A stretch of DNA of 64,000 bases, from assembly GCA_013398015.1 (NCBI GenBank), contig VZRR01011494.1, positions 124,001-188,000 of the forward strand, read 5' to 3'. Below are positions 37,901 through 45,820 of this stretch, one piece after another. Each line of letters begins with the position of its first letter. Within the stretch, counting starts at the first letter, position 1. A model generated the notes under the pieces. It made no database searches. It saw nothing but the letters and a program-made list of their open reading frames with translations, and had not been told where the DNA came from. The DNA is from Oreocharis arfaki. Its lineage: Eukaryota > Chordata > Aves > Passeriformes > Paramythiidae. Both the position numbers and the translations under genes were made by a program.

Positions 37901-40900
37901 TACTTTAGGAGAAGAATAATATTCAAATGGTGCTCAGCACTAGAAATGAAAATGTAGTTCAACAACACTTGAAGTCACAGCACAGGAATTAAGTAGATAT
38001 ATGCCATGGTTTAACTCCAGATGGCAACTAAGCACCATCACACTCAGACACACTCAGTGCCCCTGTGGTTGGAATGCAGGAAATAATCACACGAATAGAA
38101 GCGAAAACTTTGGGGACTGAGATACAGTTAAAAAGGTAAATCAAAAACCATATGCACAAGCAAAGCAAAACTAGGAATTCATATGCCACTTCCCACGGGC
38201 AGAGTTGTTCAGCTGTCTCCAGAGGAACAGGGCTCCATCAGGCTCAACAGTTCCTTGGAAAGACAAATGCCAACATTCCAAACATCTCCCCCCCTTCCTT
38301 TTTCTTCCCCCTAGTCAATATGCTGAGCATAATGCCATATTGTATGGGATATCCCTTGCGTCAGTTGTGGTCAGCTGTCCCAGCTGTGTCCCCTCCCAGC
38401 TCCTTGTGCACCCGCAGCCTCCTTGCTGGTGGCGTGGATGAGGAGCAGCAAAGGCCTTGGCTCTGAGTAAGCCATGCACAGCAGTAACGAAAGCATCCCT
38501 ATGTCATCAACCCTGTTTCCAGCACAGATCCAAAACACAGCCCCATAACAGCTACTGTGGAGAAAATCAGCTCTGTCTCAGCAATAACCAGATACAATAC
38601 TATGTCTCACAACAAGAATGGCAGTGATCTTAATGAGTGATCTGTAATTTTACAATTACAGTAAAGGTATCTGCCAGCAGACTAAGTGGTCAAAGCAATA
38701 CTTAGGTCAAGTACTTCAGAAGTTTATCATCTTCCCAGTGAGACGACAACTAAGAAAGGTGATATTCTTCCATAGTCTAATAAGATGCAAAGTTTCATAT
38801 GGATGTAAGATCTATGCCACTTCCTGATCATAACCAAGGGCTGAAGTCACTGGTTATTTCACCTTGGGAAGAAGTATCTGTCTGTTTAAAAATAATGTTT
38901 ACTACTACTTCTACTGCATTCTCAAGAACCTCTCAAGTACCTAGGAGGTGTAAATTGAGCCCATCAAGACTATCTTTCAAGCCAAAAGATAAAACAGAAA
39001 ATTTGCATCTACTAGTTTTATTAGGAAAAAAAATTGCACATTCAGTAATCCTTTTCCAAATTACCTGTTTCACATACTCTTGGTACACCTGGCGATCAAA
39101 AACATCTCAAACACACTGTAGCATCAATTTCACCTTTTTCTAAATTATCTCAGAATAAAAAAACCCTAAAAACCAAAAAGGCTAGAGTCCTGATTCCAAA
39201 AGAATCAGTGAAAGGACAGTAGAGCAAAATTAGGCTGTTTCCTTCAGTAACCCTATTGAAAGGGATTAAAGCCTTACATTTGGAAACTATCAAAAGTTTC
39301 AATACCTCAAACCAAGATATGGAGGCACCTCTAACACGATAGAAGTACAATAACCTACCAGGATCCTTAAGGTGTTCTCTCCCAGGAAGGTCATCAGCAT
39401 TGATATCTCCTAAATCGCCAGTTTTAGGATCGATAGATGCCTGGGCAAGCTCATTTTCAAAAGCTTGAATCTCCTCAGCACTTGCTGTACGTTCCAAGGA
39501 CTCTGTAAACACCCTTATAATTCCATCACTGAATGGAGAGAAAACATTCAAACAGAAATACTATTTTAAATATCACAATGACTGCATAAATTCTAATGTC
39601 GCAAGAAACCACCACTTTCTAACTACCCCTTCCAGTTATTGTTATGAAAGGAATTCACTCTCACGCTAAAACCACACAGAGAAGGAATCAAGCAGGTAAC
39701 CCTGTCTTCAGTATAATTTTAAAATCAAAATACAATATGCCTATCAAAAGAGTTCTTTATACCATGCTTGCTAAATTTATTCTCAAGTCTATTTATGGTT
39801 TACCACATTTCCAAAGAATTTGCTCTACCTCTGTGAATGACATAAAAAAATTACTTTTTGGATGAAGTGTAGCACATGTTTAAATTTAACACACACACAC
39901 TTTGATGGCTGTATTTTTAAATGTAAATGAAACTGACATCCAAAGTGATGCTGGCAAAACTTCTTCAAGGATTGGCAGATTTGGATCTACAAATGTATTG
40001 AAAGTAAAACTTGGATACCTTGCACCAACTACAATGTCACCATTGTCTAACACACAGCAGCACCATACAGACTGAGCTGGGAGTCTGATTGTTTGAGCAC
40101 ATTCCCCTTTTCTCCAGATTCTAAGAGATCTGTCCTCTCCAGTAGTTACAAAATCTGAAAATAAAGAGACAGAAAAAACTTTCGAAGTATATTTTTTACC
40201 ATACTGTAATACCAGATGCCATTCTGCAACTGGGTATCTAAAAATCCTAACAGTAAAAGAACTTTTCTGCAATTTAGTACTTCTCTCAATTACAAGTAGA
40301 GAGCAAAAAGAAAGCCACTGTTCACTTGCCTTCTCAGAAAAACCAAAGTGCATAAATTGCAGATTAAGCAGCCAGACAGTGAATGAAACTGTGTCCAAGA
40401 CAAAGAAAGATCCCTTCTTCCTTTCAAGGGCTTAAACAATTTTGTAATCATCACTGTTTCATCTTGCACTATACTTGTACACTTTCACATTTGTTTCGAG
40501 TTTTGGAAGGTAGGCCTGCTTTTTCAGAAAACACACATAAAGCACTTTCAAAAGTCTACAACTCCTCAGGGAGGAATTTTAAGGCATAGGAGGTCTACAG
40601 TATATGCATCAACTCATGTATATGCACTTTACCTGTTGAACAAATGCGCAAGTGTCCCATACACCACACAAAGGTCACTGACTTGGAATTTCTTCTGCAA
40701 CTGGCTCAACAGTTAGTTCTGAACCTCTAAACTCTAACTCTGCAAACAAATGTAATTAAGCCTTATACATAAAATTCTTAACCTAAACTACATATAATGC
40801 ATATTGTGGAAGTATCTAAATTTACATTATTTCAAACTGGCATGGCACACATTACTGTTTCACTACTCTGCAACAGCGCTGAAAAACAGGAGGCAGCTAA

Positions 40901-43900
40901 GACAATACTTTTGCCTACTGCTTCATCTAAGTTTTACTTAAGCCATCAACTAGCCCTAACCCAGGACCTTTAATCCCACATACTGCCAGAGCAATTCTGA
41001 CAGTTGTGCAATTTGGAGTCGATCGCAGTACCTTTTTTTAATCTATTTACACTAGGTGTAAGAAAAAAATTAAACGCTACCCGAGTTCTTCAGTTGTGGC
41101 AGTGCCACAGAACATCAGAATACACACCCCACCACTTCATTTTGAAAAATGGTGTGTAACAGTCAAAAGGAATCCTACCTTTACATCGAGGGAAGACAGA
41201 GATGCTGTATATATAATTTGTATGTCCATAATACACCTGCAGACACTCGCCAGAGATCTGCCATCTTCGAACACTAGCATCATTAGCACAGGAAAGGAAC
41301 TCCATTTCACTGAGAATAGCTAAACCTCTCACACAATCTTCATGTCCTTTACAAAAGGAAGAAAAAATTTTAATGCAGCTCTTGTCTCCTTTAGCAGCAG
41401 TATACCACTTCTATATAGCTCATATCTAAATTAAAAAAAAAAATAATTGCTCACAATTCTCTGAAAAAAACCAACTACTTTAGGACTTTAAAAATCCTGC
41501 CTAAATACTGTTTGCTTTATCCATGCTTTTATAAGATTTTAACATTTGTTCTCTTTTGACAAGAACAGACCACACCGGTGAAACTATCAACTGTGGCAAC
41601 ATTTACCAGTGAATGTTCTTTCACATCTGCCTGCCTTCCACAGTTTTATAGTTTTGTCAGCTGAACCAGTCAACATTAACCCCTGTTCAGGGAGTATCTT
41701 CACTGCCCATATTGCAGCTGTGTGACCCTGCAAAAAACCCAACATTAAGACTTGTCAGAATCAAATTCAGAGCACTTATTTCTTACTCATGCAGAGGAAC
41801 TTCCTACCTGTAATGTCATCATACATCTGTCATTCAACCAGACTTTTGCCGTTGTATCCCATGATCCACTTAATAATGTGCCAAATTTCCCAGATGAAAG
41901 GCTGCAAACTGGAATGAACATTCAAGTCAGAACTGACAAGTACCCTGCACTGCCACAAATCTTATGGCAGCTATTTCAAGAGATGCATTTAAAGGGATTT
42001 ATTTGGTATTAGTAGCATATTTAGTATCTTCCTTTGCTGAGGAGTCTATAGAAGAATTAAGTGAACTGTAGTTGCATTGCAACCTAGAAAGAAGGTGCTT
42101 AAAATTCTCATAGTTTTAGGTTAAAATTTTTTAAATGTTTTTGCCATTCATATTTTTAAATTTCTCTTAGTCACAGATCTCTTCTCTCAGACTACACTAT
42201 TACGACAAACACGTTAGTCACACTAGTCAAGACACACAATTAAATCAAAGGTGTAGTTTTTAAGAGAAGAAAAGTTTTATCAACAGGTATTAATTTTTGT
42301 CTCAAGAAGATATTTCATACAAAAAATACTTAGCTCACTATCTTGGAAGGCAAAATACTACCACCAAAAAACTGCGGTGACATTCAAAGATTCAGTAAAA
42401 AGATAATCTGCAAATGCTCCAGTAACACAATGTAAAGCTACGTATTTAAAGCACCAATTAATACTAAATACCCATCTAAGTAACAAAATGGGCAGAGGAA
42501 GTTTATTTAGGAAGTTGACTTTTTCTACTTGTATCATCTTTGACAAAAAAATTAGGCTTAACATGTGAAGAACTGAACTAACTGTTTGATAAAAATGCAA
42601 CTCTTGACAAAAGGGCAATCATTCTGTGAATTGCCGGGAATTCAGAGAGACAGTGAAAGTTCAAACATCCATCAGAATAAACTCGCAAGCCCTTGCAATG
42701 AACGGTCACTGCATGAATTAAGATTATAACATCCTATTTGCAGAGGCCATAATTAAACAGTTTGCTACATTATATACAAAATAAATCAAAATTGAGTTTT
42801 ATAAATTCTACTTAATTTCTTCTCTAATAAATCACATTAACTTTTATGTAAAAAACTCCAACGTACAATTACTACATACCCGTGTTTTTATGACCCTTAA
42901 GGACGTAAAGAGGAGCTGGGTTGTCTACTGTGAAAATGCAAATATTATGATCATTGCCACCAGTTGCAATCAGCCCACGAGGATAGAGGTCACTTGGAGG
43001 TATGATGCACACACAAGATACAAAATTTGAGTGGCCACTCATACAGTGCATCTCAGTAAAACCCCTGTTAAGACTTAAACATACATGATAATCAGTTTGA
43101 ATCATGACAGAAACAGTACTTTATTTAAGTAAATTACAATTCCTGAATTAATAACTATGCTTGCCTTGTTCTGAATAAATACTATGGATGGCCTAGAAAG
43201 AATGAAACATCTAAAACAAAAATTACATCCCGGAATTCCTCCCCAGTACACAAGACTTAAAGCTTCCACTTACTTTTCAGTGCAATGGTAGGCCTGGAAG
43301 AACTTTGTTTTTCCTTGCTCATTGGCAAACACTATGCCAAATTCAACCAGAAATAGCTACAGTTTGTCTTTATGGCATCTTTTTCTGTCTGAAAACTCAA
43401 ATGTATATCCGAGTACATGCTAAAGTAAGAGCACATAAATGAAGTTTACTGCCTGCCAAATGTATTCACTGGCTCTTCATTAGGAGCATTGTAGAGGAAC
43501 AACAGTTAAACAGATTATAACTGACTCAAGCAGCACCTTCATTTCTTCACCCTGAGCCAACCTCAATAGTTACAGCACTAACTGGAAAAAGCTACTTATT
43601 CCCACAGAATAAACGTGCAGGTTGTGGTGCTGTGTGCTTGTTTTGTTTTCCCGTGTTTGTTCCCCTACCCTCAAAAAACACAACGTATCATACGATATCA
43701 TACTGTCATCCTTCATACCTTCATGCTTGGCAAGCTTGAAATACATAAGGAAATCACAATACTCTTCTAAATACTAAAACATCTTCTCCCCTTAAAGTAC
43801 ATAGAACAAATGAAGGCAACATCTCTTCCTGGAAAAACTAAACCAAAACAGCACAGAGCAATGTGCTCACCCACTGAACCCTGACTACTGTAGTCTCTGA

Positions 43901-45528
43901 GCCTTCAAAGCAGAGAAGGACAATCAGTATCAACATTATGACTCCAAATAAGTTACTTGCTCACAGAGTTCTCAAAAAAAAGGGGTTAGAATCAGAATTC
44001 CTTTCCTGCTGCATACTTCTGTGCAATTTAACAAGTTCTTTCAAGATGAGAGACTTAGTAAGACTCACTTAATGAAATTAGTTTTTCTTCATCTCAATTA
44101 CAGAGCTACAGGGCTCAGTACAAAGACACATGTAAGCACTCAGCAAATTTGCCAATTATTTCACGTGAAGGCAATGAAGAGGATATTCATGCCTAGCAAC
44201 TTCAGAATACAGTTCTCAATATAAAACTATAGTCAGGGGAGGAGATACATCCTGTGGCTTGCAGCAAAACCCTGCAACTCCACCATTGCTTAGCAGTACT
44301 GCTTCTGGTCAGGGTAATATGCTGAAAAATTCACTTAGTGAATTCAACTAGACAAATTCAGTAGGAGACAACCCTGTGTAACATGAATATCAGAAAAATT
44401 AATGTTGGGGTATTTTTTCCTTTTTCAGTGTCTTTGTGTATTCAATTTTCTGTACAGTTTTTTGTTCACATTCCATTTTATATTTAAAGAAGCTTGCTTA
44501 GCAAGGGTAAGAAGTGACGGGGTTTTGTTAAACATCCAAAGCACACTGCCTTACTGTCAAAATCGCAGCACTGTTACGTAGCAGGATTACTTTGGTGCTG
44601 AATAACATGAGGTGGAAACAACGTTATTAATACCACCTAGAAAAAAGGATGCCTACAACTATTGACATTGTTAGCATCTCCAAAGCGCACTACAACATCG
44701 ATGTACAGCTAACTGCTTAAAAACATACAACTTTCCGCAAAAGCAGGCATGCAGGAGTTGGGCCTGCTCAGCATGGAAAAGAGAAAGTTGCATGGAGACC
44801 TCACAGCAACCTTCTAGTATCTAAAGGGGCCCAGGGAAACCGGAGAGGAAGTGTTCATCATGGACTGTAGTGACAGGACAAGAAGTAATGGGCACAAATT
44901 GAAAGAGGGAAAACTTAGGTTAGACTTCAGGAAGGAATTCTTCACTGTGAAGGTGATGAGGCACTGGAACAGTTTCCCCAGAGAAGCCATGGATACCCCA
45001 TCCTCGGAAGTGCTCAAGGCCAGGATGGATAGGGCTCTGAGCAAACAGTTCTGGAGAAAGTTGTCCCTGCCCATTGCTGAGGGACTGGGACTAGATGATC
45101 TTCAAGGTGCCTTCTAAACCCTTAACATTATTCTATGCAAGTGACAATGCCAATCACGAACGCCTCCTGCGAACATGCTCCCACCTCCCCCGGCCCCGCT
45201 GAGTCTGCCGTCCGCCCCTGAGGAGGACTCGGCTGCGGAGACGAACTCGGCGGGGCACGGGCAGAGAAGGGGCGGAGCCCCTGCGGCAGCACCTCCGCGC
45301 TCTCCTTCCTGTGGAGGGCCGGCCGGAGCGCCCGGCCCGGCCCGGCCCGGCCCGGCCAGCACCGCGGCCCAGCACTCACCCGTCAGGGGCCCAGAGCCGC
45401 GCGGTTCTGTCCCGCGAGACGGACACGAAGCCGCCCTCTGGAAAGAGGCCACGGGTGAGGCCCCGCACGTCCTGCCCATGCCCCAGCAGGGAGCAGCGCA
45501 GCCGGAACGTGCTGCCCTCACCCGCCAT
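28380..45528 (-). CDS. PLAA: PLAA, phospholipase A2-activating protein (ubiquitin/p97 adaptor, Doa1/Ufd3 orthologue), complete
   Basis: Fourteen coding exons on the - strand join in frame to 2,382 nt, or 793 residues (human 795). Exons: 45380-45528, 42880-43064, 41808-41908, 41607-41727, 41179-41346, 40019-40154, 39359-39528, 37705-37862, 36415-36634, 33661-33729, 32031-32102, 31114-31215, 30351-30515, 28380-28945. Domains: a seven-bladed WD40 propeller (about 1-330), a PFU ubiquitin-binding domain (about 365-465), a repetitive linker (470-517) and a C-terminal PUL armadillo-like domain (about 530-793). In the family the propeller and PFU bind ubiquitin and PUL binds the tail of p97/VCP, in degradation and endolysosomal sorting. 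All introns are GT-AG. It starts head-to-head with IFT74 from a shared CpG island. Confidence 0.98.
28946..30350 (-). other. PLAA intron 13
   Basis: A 1.4 kb AT-rich GT-AG intron; no repeat family or exon-like segment recognised. Confidence 0.7.
30351..30515 (-). CDS. PLAA: PLAA coding exon 13
   Basis: Encodes KLKELNGSAAEEHKLTEDDL to WRAVNWPEG, residues 551-606, the start of PUL. Acceptor TTGCAG, donor AAG before GTAAAC, phase 1. Confidence 0.94.
31114..31215 (-). CDS. PLAA: PLAA coding exon 12
   Basis: Encodes GMGAYQSAAAKAENIYFPKK to ANPTQILG, residues 517-551, leading into the PUL domain. The donor is G before GTCAGT, a less common but valid GT site, phase 1. Confidence 0.92.
32031..32102 (-). 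CDS. PLAA: PLAA coding exon 11 (linker repeat 2)
   Basis: A 72-nt exon encoding GAGRYVPGSASNAVTPVSGV then DPFT. Phase 1 at both ends. Acceptor TGTTAG, donor ACAG before GTAAGA. Confidence 0.92.
32103..33660 (-). other. PLAA intron 10
   Basis: Separates the two duplicated linker exons. The stretch 32280-33000 is clearly less AT-rich than its surroundings and is open over short distances on both strands. It may be an old transposon, but I do not recognise it. Confidence 0.6.
33661..33729 (-). CDS. PLAA: PLAA coding exon 10 (linker repeat 1)
   Basis: A 69-nt exon encoding GAGRYVPGSSSGSSTIPGAD then PFT. Phase 1 at both ends. Close paralogue of exon 11. Acceptor GACTAG, donor ACAG before GTAATG. 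Confidence 0.92.
33730..33794 (-). other. Short gap between PLAA exon 10 and the CR1 in intron 9
   Basis: Only 65 nt separate the exon 10 acceptor from the CR1 insertion, so the acceptor's branch point must lie in this stretch or within the CR1. Confidence 0.6.
33795..34220 (+). mobile_element. CR1 LINE 3' end in PLAA intron 9
   Basis: Clear CR1 tail (GGGGTTGTTTAGCCTGGAGA, CAACTCCCTGAAAGGAGG, GGTTGGAAATGAGGAAGAAT, terminal ATTCTGTG). 5'-truncated, antisense to PLAA, starting about 65 nt upstream of exon 10. Confidence 0.9.
34680..35390. repeat. Unassigned GC-rich insert in PLAA intron 9
   Basis: A GC- and CpG-rich core (34980-35110) inside AT-rich intron, with a G-run (GGGGGGTGGAGGGGGG) at about 34790. 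It runs directly into the CR1 at 35390. The composition suggests a retroelement LTR or leader remnant (inference); no family could be confirmed. Confidence 0.4.
35390..36172 (+). mobile_element. CR1 LINE, longer 3' fragment
   Basis: Begins in the end of the CR1 coding part (GGCCAAATGCTGGATCCTGC, then CAGGCTGAGGGCAGAGTGG) and continues through GACCATATCTCAAATCCTG and CAGAGAAGAGCAACAGAACTG to a tail with ATTCCATGAT. Antisense to PLAA. Many stops and indels; inactive. Confidence 0.88.
36180..36385 (+). mobile_element. Second CR1 fragment (reverse-transcriptase end)
   Basis: Resembles the CR1 reverse transcriptase region GVPQGSVLGPVLF...FADDTKLG, here decayed (GTACCCCAGGGGTCAGTAG; AGCAAGTGTGCTGAAGAC). 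In CR1 this region lies upstream of the segment seen at 35390, so this is a separate or rearranged copy. It stops about 30 nt short of PLAA exon 9. Confidence 0.75.
36415..36634 (-). CDS. PLAA: PLAA coding exon 9
   Basis: Encodes EYDYVFTIDVNENGPSYKLP to NQFSDPFT, residues 397-470, the second half of PFU including NPMFLDQVAKFI. Acceptor CTTAAAG, donor ACAG before GTAAGT, phase 1. A CR1 fragment stops about 30 nt beyond the donor. Confidence 0.95.
36825..36953 (-). mobile_element. 5' end of an ERVL-type LTR (fragment)
   Basis: The reverse complement begins TGTCATGGTTTTGGCTGGGA and continues with CAGAGTT and a TTTTCTTAGCAGCTGG block, like the starts of the LTRs at 9175 and 38596, then with GATGTTTTGGCTGTTACT. 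Only the first ~130 bases remain. It is in PLAA intron 8, same strand as PLAA. Confidence 0.6.
37705..37862 (-). CDS. PLAA: PLAA coding exon 8
   Basis: Encodes TRDGQTRLIKDNGKVEAYQW to TSGKVLFEGK, residues 344-396, the first half of the PFU domain. Acceptor TCTACAG, donor AAG before GTATAT, phase 0. Confidence 0.95.
38002..38596 (-). mobile_element. Solo LTR of an avian ERVL-type endogenous retrovirus
   Basis: On the - strand it starts TGTATCTGGTTATTGCTGAG and ends GGAGTTAAACCATGGCA, 595 bases, TG...CA. Flanking five-mers (atata / atact) agree at only the first three bases. It is homologous to the LTR at 9175-9703. In PLAA intron 7, same strand as PLAA, 140 nt from exon 8. No AATAAA found on its sense strand. 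Confidence 0.8.
39359..39528 (-). CDS. PLAA: PLAA coding exon 7
   Basis: Encodes SDGIIRVFTESLERTASAEE to PGREHLKDPG, residues 287-344: the last propeller strand and the start of the PFU linker. Acceptor CATTCAG, donor CTG before GTAGGT, phase 1. Confidence 0.94.
40019..40154 (-). CDS. PLAA: PLAA coding exon 6
   Basis: Encodes DFVTTGEDRSLRIWRKGECA to NGDIVVGA, residues 242-287. Acceptor TTTTCAG, donor AG before GTATCC, phase 2. Confidence 0.94.
41179..41346 (-). CDS. PLAA: PLAA coding exon 5
   Basis: Encodes GHEDCVRGLAILSEMEFLSC to SISVFPRCK, residues 186-242. The NDASVRRWQ and GHTNYIYSI elements are WD40 strands. Donor AAAG before GTAGGA, phase 1. Confidence 0.94.
41607..41727 (-). CDS. PLAA: PLAA coding exon 4
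   Basis: Encodes GHTAAIWAVKILPEQGLMLT to GRCERTFT, residues 146-186, a full WD40 blade with the SADKTIKLW strand. Donor CTG before GTAAAT, phase 1. Confidence 0.94.
41808..41908 (-). CDS. PLAA: PLAA coding exon 3
   Basis: Encodes VCSLSSGKFGTLLSGSWDTT to CMMTLQ, residues 112-145, WD40 repeat. Acceptor TTCCAG, donor CAG before GTAGGA, phase 0. Confidence 0.94.
42880..43064 (-). CDS. PLAA: PLAA coding exon 2
   Basis: Encodes GFTEMHCMSGHSNFVSCVCI to YVLKGHKNT (residues 50-112), WD40 blades 1-2 with the GH dipeptides. The acceptor is TTAACAG before GGGTTT; the donor is ACGG before GTATGT, phase 1. The join is about three residues shorter than human. Confidence 0.93.
43065..44744 (-). other. PLAA intron 1, left part
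   Basis: AT-rich intron sequence with no recognisable feature before the CR1 element. Confidence 0.7.
44745..45137 (+). mobile_element. CR1 LINE 3' end in PLAA intron 1
   Basis: CR1 tail features: TTGGGCCTGCTCAGCATGGA, GACAGGACAAGAAGTAATGG, AGGCACTGGAACAGTTTCCC, GGGACTGGGACTAGATGATC, ending ATTCTATG. It ends about 35 nt before the CpG island of the PLAA/IFT74 promoter. Confidence 0.92.
45380..45528 (-). CDS. PLAA: PLAA coding exon 1
   Basis: Encodes residues 1-50 (MAGEGSTFRLRCSLLGHGQD to RDRTARLWAPDG), the first WD40 blade. The ATG at 45528 has a GCCGCC leader and G at +4, an excellent start context. An upstream in-frame ATG exists at 45597. Donor GG before GTGAGT, phase 2. Confidence 0.93.
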
Positions 45529-45623
45529 GGCGGCACCGCCGACCTGACACAGCACGGACTGCGCCGCCAGCGGAAGCCCCACCGGAAGTATCGTCACGGA
45601 GCGCGCCGCCGGGACAACGCGAG

Positions 45624-45642
45624 ACTTCTAATCCCAGCAGGC
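45624..45642 (+). promoter_or_regulatory. ZNF143 (SBS)-like motif 1
   Basis: Matches the long ACTACAATTCCCAGCATGC element at 15 of 19 positions, with the TCCCAGCA core intact. In the divergent promoter. Confidence 0.5.
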
Positions 45643-45693
45643 ACCGCGCTCCAAGCAGGTTGTCGTGCTGCCGCTCTTCTCTCGCGAAGTCCT

Positions 45694-45707
45694 CTGGGAG
45701 TCGTAGT
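45694..45707 (-). promoter_or_regulatory. ZNF143 (SBS)-like motif 2
   Basis: ACTACGACTCCCAG on the - strand retains the ACTAC and CTCCCAG half-elements. It points the opposite way to motif 1, 51 nt away. Confidence 0.5.
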
Positions 45708-45801
45708 TTTTGGTAGGAGGTGCAAGTTGGAGCGAGATTTGCGGCCATCGCGATATCCGTGCGGGTGGTTGCCGTGATACGGTGGCGCTGTTCGGGGGCT
45801 C

Positions 45802-45820
45802 ATGGCGGCCGAGGGGCGCG
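45802..45820 (+). other. Upstream ORF, first part, in IFT74 exon 1
   Basis: ATG at 45802 in the non-coding exon reads MAAEGR, is split by the first intron (donor GCGCG before GTGAGG at 45821) and finishes ERS-stop in exon 2 (TAA at 46364-46366), 13 nt before the real IFT74 ATG. Confidence 0.55.

Noticed and set aside
39886..40398. A 170-codon - strand frame read as one exon
   Set aside because: Only 40019-40154 is PLAA exon 6; the rest is intron read-through beyond good splice sites.
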